From: Variovorax boronicumulans
GTDB lineage: Bacteria > Pseudomonadota > Gammaproteobacteria > Burkholderiales > Burkholderiaceae_C
Direction: 5' to 3'
Length of the DNA: 64,000 nucleotides
Assembly: GCF_019352895.1 (NCBI RefSeq)
Contig: NZ_JAAAFX010000004.1
Coordinates: 1-64,000, forward strand
Under the pieces are notes generated by a model that was not told where the DNA came from, made no database searches, and saw only the letters and a program-made list of their open reading frames with translations. Positions within the stretch are counted from its first letter, which is position 1. Each line of letters opens with the position of its first letter. Shown here in pieces: positions 24,820-33,621 of the stretch. The position numbers and the translations under genes were made by a program.

Positions 24820-25872
24820 ATGACAACCAACGCCACCTCTCGCGCCGCCACCCCACGCCGGCAGATCCTGAAAGCTGCAGCGAGCCTGAGCGGTGTGGCC
24901 ATGGCCAGCGCGCTGTTCCCGTTGATCGCCCACGCCAAGGGCGGGCTGATCGCGCTGGTGCACACGCAGGCCGCGGGCGATGCCAGCGCGGTCGACGCGA
25001 TGATTGCGCGCCTGAAGCTGCTGGGCAAGGAAACGGGCATGCAGACCCGCGCGATCTACGCCAAGGACCCGTCGACCTACGAAACCATCTTTCGCACGCT
25101 GGGCGATGCCGGCGCGGCCGTCATCGTGTCGACCTTCAACGAAGTCACCGAGCCCTTCAAGGCGCTGGCGCCCAAGTACCCGAAGACGCAGTGGCTGCAA
25201 CTGTTCGGCGACGAGATGAAGCCGGCACTTCCCAACGTGACCACGGTGTCGTACGACTACTACCTTGGAACTTACCTGGCCGGCATCTTCGCGGGGCGCA
25301 TGTCGACCACCGGCAAGATCGGCTTCATCGGCGGCATGTCGATCCCGCCGCTGAACGCGGACTTCAACGCCTTCAAGGCCGGCGTGCTGTCGGTGCGCAA
25401 GGAAGCCACGGTCACCGTGGCCTTCGCGGGCTCGTTCCAGGACCCGGTGAAGGGCCGTGAGATCGCCACGCAGATGTACAACAGCGGCATCGACTTCATC
25501 CAGACCGATGCCGCCGCCACCGACGCGGGCATCATCGCCGCCGCCAACGACAAGCCCGGCCGCCTGGTGAGCTGCCTCGACCCCGCGCAGTACCCCCAAG
25601 GCCCCAGGTCGCTGATCTCCATCGTCAGCCTGCACTTCGGCAAGTCGCTGTACGACGAAGCCTCCCGCATCCTGAAGACCGGCAAGGGCGGCTCGCACCT
25701 GCACACCGGCCTGGGCACCGGCGTGGTCGCGCTCGAACTCTCGCCGCTGTTCCAGAAGGACGGCGACAAGGCGGTCGCGGCCAAGGCCGAGGCCACGATG
25801 GCCGAGATTCGCACCGTGCAGGCGGCCATCCTCGGCGGCTCCCTCAAGGTGCCGTTCAACACCGTCCTTTGA
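24820..25872 (+). CDS. BMP-family (PnrA-like) ABC receptor
   Basis: 350 aa with a twin-arginine-type leader (RRQILK, then a hydrophobic stretch ending AHAKG). The mature part belongs to the basic membrane protein family, whose characterised members bind purine nucleosides or related ligands. STFNEVTEP, TGKIGFIGG and GIDFIQTDAAATDAGII are typical. It feeds the double ATPase and two permeases encoded next. No lipobox Cys is seen, so it is probably soluble in the periplasm. Confidence 0.88.
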   Translation: MTTNATSRAATPRRQILKAAASLSGVAMASALFPLIAHAKGGLIALVHTQAAGDASAVDAMIARLKLLGKETGMQTRAIYAKDPSTYETIFRTLGDAGAAVIVSTFNEVTEPFKALAPKYPKTQWLQLFGDEMKPALPNVTTVSYDYYLGTYLAGIFAGRMSTTGKIGFIGGMSIPPLNADFNAFKAGVLSVRKEATVTVAFAGSFQDPVKGREIATQMYNSGIDFIQTDAAATDAGIIAAANDKPGRLVSCLDPAQYPQGPRSLISIVSLHFGKSLYDEASRILKTGKGGSHLHTGLGTGVVALELSPLFQKDGDKAVAAKAEATMAEIRTVQAAILGGSLKVPFNTVL

Positions 25873-25888
25873 TTCTTCCGGCTGCAGC

Positions 25889-27442
25889 ATGAACAGAAGT
25901 TCTCCGAACGGCGAGACCACCCCACCGGGTGCCGCGCTGGTGCTCGATGGCGTCACGGTGCAGTACGACACCGTGAAGGCGCTGTCGGATGTTTCCATCG
26001 CCTTCGAAGAAGGGCTGATTCATGCGGTGGTCGGCCAGAACGGCGCGGGCAAGACCACCTTTGCGCGCGTCTGCTCGGGCCTGGTCAAGCCCACGCACGG
26101 GCGCGTGCGTATCGGGGAAGACGAGATACGCACCGGCCATGTGAGCGCGGCGCGCGCGGCCGGCGTGGAGCTGGTGCACCAGAGCTTCGCCCTGCCGGCC
26201 TCGTTCACGGTGGCACAGGCCATGGAGTTCGGCTCGGACCGCCATCGCGGCCTGTTCACCTCGCGCCAGCTGGAAAAGCGTTGGCAGTCGCACCTCGACG
26301 GGCTGGGTCTTGCGGTGAGTCCGCGCGAGGTCATTCGCAACCTGCCGATCGAGACGCAACAGGGCATCGAGATCGCGCGAGCGCTGGTGACCGACGCCAA
26401 GGTACTCATTCTCGACGAGCCGACCGCCGTGCTCGCACCCGCCGGTGTCGAGACGCTGTTCGAGCGCATCCGCATCCTGAAGAAGCGCGGCGTGACCGTC
26501 GTGCTCATCCTGCACAAGATCCGCGAAATGATGGCCATCGCCGACACCGTGAGCGTGCTGCGGCGCGGCGAACACGTCATGGGGCCGGTGCCATGCGCAA
26601 GCATCAGCGCCGCCGACCTGAGCCAGTGGATCATGGGCGACGCCAAGGCGCCGCCACCGGCCGGCACCGAGCCCGTCGTCCGAAAGCCCAACCTCGGCGC
26701 ACCGACCGTCATGCGCATGCATGCGCTGTCGACCCAGCCCGATGCCGAAGGCGCTGCGCTGGCGCACGTGAGCCTGGACATCCGCGCCGGAGAAATCATC
26801 GGCATCGCGGGCGTCGAGGGCAACGGCCAGCGCACGCTGGTGCGCGCCATTGCCGCGCTGGTGGAAAGCGCCGGCGGCACCATCGCCTTCGACGGCCAGG
26901 ACCTGACGCACAGCGACCTCGCCACGCGCCGCGCGGCGGGCCTTCGCATCATTCCTTTCGAGCGCAACGTGGAAGGCCTCTCGCTCAACAGCAGCCTGTG
27001 GGAGAACTGGGCCATGGGCCGCCTGCTGAAGAATGGCCTGCTGTCCTTCGTGCACCCCAGGAAGCTGCAAGCCGAGTGCGACACCGCCCTCACGCAATGG
27101 GATGTGCGCTACGCCACCTGCAGCCAGCCCGCGGGCTCTCTCTCTGGCGGCAATGCGCAGAAGGTCATCTTCGCGCGCGAGGTGGACGACAGCGCCCGCC
27201 TCATCATCGCGGCCCAACCCACGCGCGGCCTGGACATCGGTGCCACCGCCTATGTGTGGAAGGCGCTGCGCCAGGCGCGCGACCGGGGCACCGCCATCAT
27301 CCTGATTTCTTCCGACCTCGACGAGCTCTTCGACATCAGCGACCGCGTGCTGGTCATGCTGCGCGGACAGGTCGTCGGCGAGTACAGCGCGCCCTACGAC
27401 CTGCGCCAGGTCGGCCAGGCGATGGTGGGAGCGCACGCATGA
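25889..27442 (+). CDS. ABC transporter ATPase with two nucleotide-binding domains
   Basis: 517 aa of the sugar/nucleoside double-ATPase class. Domain 1 has an intact Walker A (GQNGAGKTT) and Walker B (LILDEPTAVL) but its signature is degenerate (NLPIETQQGIEI). Domain 2 has a degenerate P-loop (GVEGNGQRTL) but a good LSGGNAQK signature and AQPTRGLDIGA. This asymmetric pairing is normal for the class. Its stop overlaps the permease start (ATGA). Confidence 0.9.
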   Translation: MNRSSPNGETTPPGAALVLDGVTVQYDTVKALSDVSIAFEEGLIHAVVGQNGAGKTTFARVCSGLVKPTHGRVRIGEDEIRTGHVSAARAAGVELVHQSFALPASFTVAQAMEFGSDRHRGLFTSRQLEKRWQSHLDGLGLAVSPREVIRNLPIETQQGIEIARALVTDAKVLILDEPTAVLAPAGVETLFERIRILKKRGVTVVLILHKIREMMAIADTVSVLRRGEHVMGPVPCASISAADLSQWIMGDAKAPPPAGTEPVVRKPNLGAPTVMRMHALSTQPDAEGAALAHVSLDIRAGEIIGIAGVEGNGQRTLVRAIAALVESAGGTIAFDGQDLTHSDLATRRAAGLRIIPFERNVEGLSLNSSLWENWAMGRLLKNGLLSFVHPRKLQAECDTALTQWDVRYATCSQPAGSLSGGNAQKVIFAREVDDSARLIIAAQPTRGLDIGATAYVWKALRQARDRGTAIILISSDLDELFDISDRVLVMLRGQVVGEYSAPYDLRQVGQAMVGAHA

Positions 27443-28488
27443 CGTCCAACACCCTGTCCCTGGCACGCATGCTGCCTGTGCTGCGCGTGCTGCTCTTCGT
27501 GTGTCTTGCGCTGCTTCTGTGCGCGCTCGCATTCCTCTTTGCAGGGCTGCCGGTCGGCGAGCTGTTCACCGGCATCCTCGAAGGTGCATTCCTGCGCGAC
27601 GGCGCGCTGCACCAGGGGCTGCGCTGGGCCATGCCGCTGTTCATCACCGCGACGGGCGTGGCCATCGCGTTCCGTGCGGGCTTCTTCAACATCGGCGCGC
27701 AAGGGCAGTTCTACATCGGCTCGATCTTTGCGGCATTCACGGCCGAGTGGCTGTCGGGCGCACCGGCCTGGATCGTCGTGCCCTGTTGCCTGCTCGCGGG
27801 CATGCTGGGTGGTGCGCTGTGGGCCATGTGGCCAGGGCTGTTGCGCCTGCGCTCGGGCACCGACGAGGTCATCACCACGCTGATGGGCAACTTCCTCGCG
27901 GGCCTGCTGCTGGTGTACGTGACATCCGGCCCGCTGAAAGACCCGACGGGTTCGGGACAGCAGGCGTCCAGCCGTCCTGTTGCGGATGCATACCGCATCT
28001 CCGACTCGCTGGGCGTGTCGCCGCTCATCGTCATCCTCACGCTGCTGGTGTTCTTGCTGTCGTGGCTGCTGGCCAACCGCACGGCCTTGGGCATCGTGGC
28101 CAACCTGGCCGGGCGCAACCCGACCATGGTGGCGTGGCAGGGCGCGCGCGTCGCACGGATCGGACTGTTCAGCTTTCTCGTCAGCGGTGCGCTGGCGGGG
28201 CTGGCCGGCAGCATAGAGCTGCTGGGGCCCAACGGCCGCCTTGCGAGCGGCTTCTTGCCCGCGCATGGTTTCACCGCCATCCTGATCGCGCTGGTGGCGC
28301 AGTTGTCCATCGTGGGCACGGCCGTCTCCGCGCTCTTCTTCGGGGCACTGGCGTCCGCCGCGTTGTACCTGCCGGTGATGGTCGGCCTGCCCGCTGCGGC
28401 CATCGAGGTGATCAACGCCACCATCGCCCTCTTCATCACGTCCCGCGCCAAGTGGCTGGACAAGCTCCTGACCCGAAAGCCGGCATGA
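27439..28488 (+). CDS. ABC transporter permease (nucleoside-type, larger subunit)
   Basis: 349 aa with eight to ten membrane segments and the family motifs FRAGFFNIGAQGQFYIGS and RSGTDEVITTLMGNF. It matches the BPD-type-2 permeases (YufP/NupB type) that pair with BMP receptors. Coupled by ATGA overlaps at both ends. Confidence 0.9.
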   Translation: MTSNTLSLARMLPVLRVLLFVCLALLLCALAFLFAGLPVGELFTGILEGAFLRDGALHQGLRWAMPLFITATGVAIAFRAGFFNIGAQGQFYIGSIFAAFTAEWLSGAPAWIVVPCCLLAGMLGGALWAMWPGLLRLRSGTDEVITTLMGNFLAGLLLVYVTSGPLKDPTGSGQQASSRPVADAYRISDSLGVSPLIVILTLLVFLLSWLLANRTALGIVANLAGRNPTMVAWQGARVARIGLFSFLVSGALAGLAGSIELLGPNGRLASGFLPAHGFTAILIALVAQLSIVGTAVSALFFGALASAALYLPVMVGLPAAAIEVINATIALFITSRAKWLDKLLTRKPA

Positions 28489-29387
28489 CAGACACCCTGG
28501 TTTCCATCCTGATTTCGGGCACGCCGCTGATCTACGTCACGCTGGCGGGGGTGCTGGCCCAGCGCGCGGGCGTCTGGAACCTGGGCCTCGAAGGACTGAT
28601 GATCATCGGCAGTTGCGCGCTGATCGTGGGCATCGTGCAGACCGAATCTTTCGTGCAGGCCATGCTGATTGCCTGCGCGCTGTGCGTGCTGGCCTCGGTG
28701 CTGCTGTGGTATGTGGTCGAGAAGCTCAAGGCCAACCCGATCATCGCGGGCCTGGGCCTGACCGGGCTGGGCCTGGGCGGCACCTCGCTGGCCATCCAGG
28801 CGCTGTACGACAGCGAAGCCACGGTGACGGCGCCTTTCGGGCTTCCCAAGCTCAACAGGCTTTTCGACGCCGACCTGGGCCCCTTCGGCAGCCTGTCGGT
28901 GTTCGTGCTGTTCATGCCGGTGGCCGTGTGGCTGGTGTGGCTGCTGCTGGAGCGCACCCGCCTCGGACTGCAGATGTCGGCCTCGGGCGAGCATCCGTTC
29001 GCGGCACGCAGCGTGGGCGTGAACCCCAGCCGCATGCGCCTGCTGGCGCTGGCACTCGGCGGGATCCTGTGCGCCATGGGCGGCGCGGAACTGGCCGGGG
29101 GCAGCCTGCAGATCTTCTCGCAGAACATGACCGCAGGCCGCGGCTTCATGGCCTTCGCGGCCGTGATCTTCGGTGCCGGCAGCGCGCTCGGCGCCACCGC
29201 GGCGGCACTGTTCTTCGCCATCGTTTCGGCGCTGGGCATCCAGGCCCAGCTGATCTACGGCGGCGCGATCTCCAACGACCTGCTGCAGGCCCTGCCCTAC
29301 ATCGCCACGGTCTTCGGCGTGTGGCTCAGCACCAAGCTGCGCGGGGGCCTGGGCTCGATCCGGGGCACGGCAGAGATGCGGGATTGA
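28485..29387 (+). CDS. ABC transporter permease (nucleoside-type, smaller subunit)
   Basis: 300 aa with eight or more membrane segments. It shows QRAGVWNLGLEGLMIIG and AGRGFMAFAAVIFGAGSALG, typical of the YufQ/NupC-type partner permease. With the preceding gene it makes the channel of the importer, probably for a nucleoside, nucleobase or oxidised purine. Confidence 0.9.
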   Translation: MTDTLVSILISGTPLIYVTLAGVLAQRAGVWNLGLEGLMIIGSCALIVGIVQTESFVQAMLIACALCVLASVLLWYVVEKLKANPIIAGLGLTGLGLGGTSLAIQALYDSEATVTAPFGLPKLNRLFDADLGPFGSLSVFVLFMPVAVWLVWLLLERTRLGLQMSASGEHPFAARSVGVNPSRMRLLALALGGILCAMGGAELAGGSLQIFSQNMTAGRGFMAFAAVIFGAGSALGATAAALFFAIVSALGIQAQLIYGGAISNDLLQALPYIATVFGVWLSTKLRGGLGSIRGTAEMRD

Positions 29388-29397
29388 GCGCGAGCGA

Positions 29398-30915
29398 ATG
29401 CAACCGAACATGACGTCGACATCGAAGCCCCTCCTGATCCAGGGCGCGGAAGTCCTGACCATGACCCGGCCCCACGGCGAGCGCCCGGTGCGCGCCGACG
29501 TGCTGCTGCAGGGCGGCAGGATCGCCGCCATCGGCATCGGCCTTGCGGTGCCCGATGCGTGCGAAGTCATCGCCGGGCACGGCAAGCTGCTGATGCCCGG
29601 CCTCGTCAATGCGCACACCCATTCGAGCGAGACCTTCTTCAAGGGCCGCTACGAGCAGATGCCGCTGGAGACCTGGCTGCTGTACGCCTACACGTACATC
29701 TCGGGCGCGCCGATTCCCGACCGCCTGCTCTACCTGCGCACCCTGCTGCTGGCGATGCAGTCGCTGAAGAACGGCGTGACCACGCTGTGCGACGACTTCT
29801 TCGACCCGATGGCACACAGCACCGAGCGCCTGGGCATCGTCTTCCAGGCCTACCGCGATGCGGGCATTCGCGTGAACGTGTCCAGCGCCGTGCTCAACAG
29901 GCCGGTGCTCGACTCCACCCCCTTCGGCCACGAGATTTTCCCGGAGCACCTGCGCAGCCAGCTCAGCTTCGGCGCGCCCACCACAGCCACCGACTACACG
30001 GCCTATTGCCAGGAAGCCTTCAGGCAATTCCATGGTCAGGCCGATGGCCGGCTGCGCTTTGCCATCACCCCATCGGCGCCGCAACGTTGCACCACAGACA
30101 TGCTGCAGGCCTGCCACGCGCTGGCCGTGCAGCACGGCGTGCCCCTGCACACCCACCTGCTCGAAACCAGGGTGCAGGCCGTGGCCGGCCAGATGTTCTA
30201 CGGCAAGACCTTGCTGGCCCACATGCACGACATCGGCATCCTGGACCGGCACACCACGCTGGCCCATGCCATCTGGATCACAGACGAAGACATCGCGCAA
30301 ATGGGCCGGGCCGGTTGCTCGGTGGTGCACAACCCCTTGAGCAACCTCAAGCTGGGCTCGGGCCTGGCGCCCATCCGCAAGCTGCTGGACGCGGGCGTGG
30401 CCATCGGCCTGGGCACCGACGGCCTGTCGTCGAACGACAGCGCACGCGTGTTCGACCTGATCCGCTTCGCCACGCTGATGCACAACACCGGCGGCACGCT
30501 GCCGGCGCAATGGCTCAGCGCCATCGAGACGCTGCGCATGGCCACGATCGACGGCGCCCGCACCGCCATGCTCGACGACGTCACCGGCTCGCTCGAAATC
30601 GGCAAGGCCGCCGACCTGGTGATGCTCGACCTGGACAACGACAACTTCCGGCCCAGGAACGACATCGTCAGGCAGCTGGCCTACTGCGAGAACGGGAGCT
30701 CGATCGAGCTGGTGGTGGTGGCCGGGAACATCGTTTGCCGCGACGGCCAGCTGGCCACGGTGCGCGAGCAAGACGTGTGGGGCGAGCTGAACCAGCTCCT
30801 TCCCGCGTACCTGGAAGACCACGGCCGCTGGGAAGTTGCCAACCGGGTGTTCGAGCCCTGCTTTTCCGAAGTCGTCAGGCGCTGCAAGGAAACAGAGATC
30901 GGTCTGCAGCGCTAG
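29398..30915 (+). CDS. Amidohydrolase, TRZ/ATZ family (nucleobase deaminase-like)
   Basis: 505 aa. The metal site has HTH (H73, H75) in VNAHTHSSE, later His residues in HTHLLET and LAHAIW, and D341 in GLGTDGLSSND. The family covers 8-oxoguanine and guanine deaminases, SAH/MTA deaminase and chlorohydrolases. Length is 50 residues above the usual 450, mostly in the loop after residue 185. Placed 10 bases after the permease, it probably deaminates the imported base. Confidence 0.88.
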   Translation: MQPNMTSTSKPLLIQGAEVLTMTRPHGERPVRADVLLQGGRIAAIGIGLAVPDACEVIAGHGKLLMPGLVNAHTHSSETFFKGRYEQMPLETWLLYAYTYISGAPIPDRLLYLRTLLLAMQSLKNGVTTLCDDFFDPMAHSTERLGIVFQAYRDAGIRVNVSSAVLNRPVLDSTPFGHEIFPEHLRSQLSFGAPTTATDYTAYCQEAFRQFHGQADGRLRFAITPSAPQRCTTDMLQACHALAVQHGVPLHTHLLETRVQAVAGQMFYGKTLLAHMHDIGILDRHTTLAHAIWITDEDIAQMGRAGCSVVHNPLSNLKLGSGLAPIRKLLDAGVAIGLGTDGLSSNDSARVFDLIRFATLMHNTGGTLPAQWLSAIETLRMATIDGARTAMLDDVTGSLEIGKAADLVMLDLDNDNFRPRNDIVRQLAYCENGSSIELVVVAGNIVCRDGQLATVREQDVWGELNQLLPAYLEDHGRWEVANRVFEPCFSEVVRRCKETEIGLQR

Positions 30916-31123
30916 GTGTGAACAGGCCCCAGCGGGCGGATGCGACGCAGTCGCTGAAATCGAAGGTGGCTTCACGCCGCTTGCCGTCAGCACGCACGCT
31001 CGCGGTGACCGGCTCCCCGCGCTGCAAAAGAGGCTTCAATTCCATGGCGGCGCCGCGTGGAATGCGCGTGTTTTTCAGTAGCTCGCCCGTATTGAAGACA
31101 ATAGCGACAGCGCGGCCCGGCAT
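30875..31123 (-). CDS. Possible small protein, no recognised family
   Basis: An 82-residue frame that begins at an ATG in the gap before the DUF2760 gene and ends inside the 3' end of the amidohydrolase gene on the other strand. The text after residue 10 looks protein-like (GELLKNTRIP, then ASVRADGKRREATFDFSD). A weak GGTGGG lies at the right place for a ribosome site. A second start at 31045 is possible. Without a homologue it could still be chance. Confidence 0.4.
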   Translation of the reverse strand: MPGRAVAIVFNTGELLKNTRIPRGAAMELKPLLQRGEPVTASVRADGKRREATFDFSDCVASARWGLFTPSAADRSLFPCSA

Positions 31124-31169
31124 TTGACCGGCCCACCGCCTGTTGCGCCCCGCTGGGGCCTCTTTTCCC

Positions 31170-31748
31170 ATGACCGAACCACAATCCCTCCCCTTCTTCT
31201 CCCGCCTGTCGATCGCCGTCGGCAGCTTCTTCGCGCTGCTGGGCGACGGCCGCCTGGCCGCGCGCGTGCAAACGCTGCGCAACGGTGCGCCACTGGCCAG
31301 CGAGGTGCCCCCGCCCGCACCTGTGCAGACGCCGCCACCGCCGGCGCCCGCGCCCGTGCGCGCGACCGCCAACGTCGACGCTGCCCTGCAACTGCTGGCG
31401 CTGCTGCAGCGCGAGTCGCGCTTCGTCGACTTCCTGCAGGAAGACATCGCGGCCTACTCCGATGCCGATGTGGGCGGTGCCGCGCGTCTGCTGCATGGCG
31501 GCGCGCGCAAGGTGCTCAAGGACACCTTCGACCTCGAGGCCGTGCGTGGCGAAGCCGAAGGCAGCCGACTGACGCTGCCGGCGGGCTTCGACGCCGCCGC
31601 CGTGCGCGTGACCGGCAATGTGGTCGGCCAGCCGCCGTTCACGGGCACGCTGCAGCACAAGGGCTGGCGCGCCACGGCCGTGCGGCTGCCGGCGCTGACC
31701 GAAGGACATGACGCGCGCGTGATCGCGCCCGCAGAGGTCGAGCTGTGA
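31170..31748 (+). CDS. DUF2760 domain protein
   Basis: 192 aa, with an amphipathic N-terminal stretch, a Pro/Ala-rich linker (about 49-66) and then the DUF2760 core (QLLALLQRESRFVDFLQED, ARKVLKDTFDLE, TGTLQHKGWRA). The family has no known function. Its gene is followed 58 bases later by two Hsp70-like genes, and the three look like a unit. Start ATG 31170 has no strong ribosome site. Confidence 0.85.
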   Translation: MTEPQSLPFFSRLSIAVGSFFALLGDGRLAARVQTLRNGAPLASEVPPPAPVQTPPPPAPAPVRATANVDAALQLLALLQRESRFVDFLQEDIAAYSDADVGGAARLLHGGARKVLKDTFDLEAVRGEAEGSRLTLPAGFDAAAVRVTGNVVGQPPFTGTLQHKGWRATAVRLPALTEGHDARVIAPAEVEL

Positions 31749-31806
31749 GCGCCGCCCGACCGCCAGCAGGTGCTCGCAACGCTGTGCGTCGCGCGAAGGT
31801 TGTCGC

Positions 31807-33621
31807 ATGAGCCGCTACGCCATCGGCATCGACCTGGGCACCACGCACAGCGCGCTCTCCTGGGTCGACCTGCAGACCGAGGGCACGGCGCCCGAGATTC
31901 TTCCCGTCGCCCAGCAGAGCGGCCCCGGCGCCGTGCAGGACTTCGTCCTGCTGCCGTCCTTCCTCTACCTGCCGCATGCCAGCGAGTTCGCTGCCGGCGA
32001 TCTGGCCCTGCCCTGGAACGCCGCGCCCGACCGCATCACCGGTGAATGGGCGCGCAGCCACGGCGCGCTGACGCCGATCCGCCTGGTCTCCAGCGCCAAG
32101 AGCTGGCTCGGCCATGCCGGCGTGGACCGGCGTGCCGGCATCCTGCCAGCCGAGGCACCGGTCGAGGTCGAGCGCATCTCGCCGCTGGCCGCCAGCACGC
32201 ACTACCTTCGACACCTGCGCGATGCCTGGAATCACCGCCATCCCGAAGCACCGTTCGACCAGCAGGCCATCACGGTCACCATTCCCGCGTCGTTCGACCC
32301 GGCCGCGCGCGAACTCACCGCCGAGGCCGCCCAGGCCGCCGGCTACCGGGACATCACGCTGCTGGAGGAACCCCAGGCCGCGCTCTACAGCTGGATTGCC
32401 GGCAGCGCTGGAGACTGGCGCAAGCAGGTGCAGGTCGGCGATGTGATCCTGGTCATCGACGTGGGCGGCGGCACCAGCGACTTCTCGCTCATTGCCGTGA
32501 CCGAGGAGGCCGGCAACCTTCAGCTCAACCGTGTGGCGGTGGGCGAGCACATCCTGCTGGGCGGCGACAACATGGACCTTGCGCTGGCCCATGGTGTGGC
32601 GCGCGGCATGGCCGCTGAAGGCCGGCAGCTCGACCCCTGGCAGATGCGTGCGCTGACCTACGCCTGCCGCCTCGCCAAGGAGCAGCTGCTCGGCGACGCC
32701 GATCTCCAGAGCGTGCCGCTGGTCGTTCCCAGCCGGGGCTCCAAGCTCGTTGGTGGCTCGATCAGGACAGAGTTGAAGCGCGAGCTGCTGACCACCCTTC
32801 TGCTCGACGGCTTCTTCCCGGCCGTGGAGAGCAGCGCCCGGCCCGTCAGCCGCCCGCGCGCCGGCCTGACCCAGATCGGTTTGCCCTATGCGCAGGACGC
32901 CGCCGTCACGCGCCACCTGGCCGCGCTGCTGGGCCGACAGCTCGGCGCCACGGCGCAACTCGCGGGCTTCACGCAGCGCGATGACGCGAGCTTCCTGCAT
33001 CCCACGGCCGTGCTGTTCAACGGCGGCGTGTTCAAGTCCGAACTGCTGGCCGATCGTGTGCTGTCCACGTTGAACGCCTGGCTGGCCGCCGACGGCGCGC
33101 CCGCCGCACGGCTGCTGCAGGGCGCCGACATGGACCATGCCGTGGCGCGCGGCGCGGCCTACTACGGCCAGGTGCGCCAGGGCCAGGGCATCCGCATCCG
33201 CGGTGGCACGGCCCAGGCCTACTACGTGGGCATCGAGTCGAGCATGCCGGCCGTGCCGGGACTGGAGCCCCCCGTCCAGGCGCTGTGCGTCGCGCCCTTC
33301 GGCATGGAGGAAGGCTCCGAGGCGCCGCTGCCCCCGCAGCAGCTGGGCCTGGTGGTCGGCGAATCGGTGCGCTTCCGCTTCTTCGGGTCGTCCGTGCGGC
33401 GCGAAGACCGGCCCGGCACGCTGCTGGACTTCTGGTCGCCCGAGGAACTGCAAGAGCTCGCTCAGATCGAGGCCACGCTGCCGGCTGAAGGCCGCGCGGC
33501 GGGCGAGGTCGTCCCCGTGCAGCTGCGCGCGCGCGTCACCGAGATCGGCACACTGGAGTTGCTGGCCGAAGCGGCAGGCGGCGTGCATTGGAAGGTGGAA
33601 TTCGACGTCCGCGACGCGTGA
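31807..33621 (+). CDS. Hsp70-like ATPase 1 (short substrate domain)
   Basis: 604 aa. The nucleotide-binding fold is complete: phosphate-1 DLGTTHSAL (from residue 9), phosphate-2 VIDVGGGTSDF (about residue 217), GGDNMDL and FNGGVF. The C-terminal part is a reduced beta domain only, with no helical lid or EEVD-like tail. No DnaJ or GrpE gene is nearby. The stop TGA shares its last base with the next ATG, so the two Hsp70-like proteins are made together. They may form a hetero-complex with the DUF2760 protein, which is inference. Confidence 0.88.
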   Translation: MSRYAIGIDLGTTHSALSWVDLQTEGTAPEILPVAQQSGPGAVQDFVLLPSFLYLPHASEFAAGDLALPWNAAPDRITGEWARSHGALTPIRLVSSAKSWLGHAGVDRRAGILPAEAPVEVERISPLAASTHYLRHLRDAWNHRHPEAPFDQQAITVTIPASFDPAARELTAEAAQAAGYRDITLLEEPQAALYSWIAGSAGDWRKQVQVGDVILVIDVGGGTSDFSLIAVTEEAGNLQLNRVAVGEHILLGGDNMDLALAHGVARGMAAEGRQLDPWQMRALTYACRLAKEQLLGDADLQSVPLVVPSRGSKLVGGSIRTELKRELLTTLLLDGFFPAVESSARPVSRPRAGLTQIGLPYAQDAAVTRHLAALLGRQLGATAQLAGFTQRDDASFLHPTAVLFNGGVFKSELLADRVLSTLNAWLAADGAPAARLLQGADMDHAVARGAAYYGQVRQGQGIRIRGGTAQAYYVGIESSMPAVPGLEPPVQALCVAPFGMEEGSEAPLPPQQLGLVVGESVRFRFFGSSVRREDRPGTLLDFWSPEELQELAQIEATLPAEGRAAGEVVPVQLRARVTEIGTLELLAEAAGGVHWKVEFDVRDA

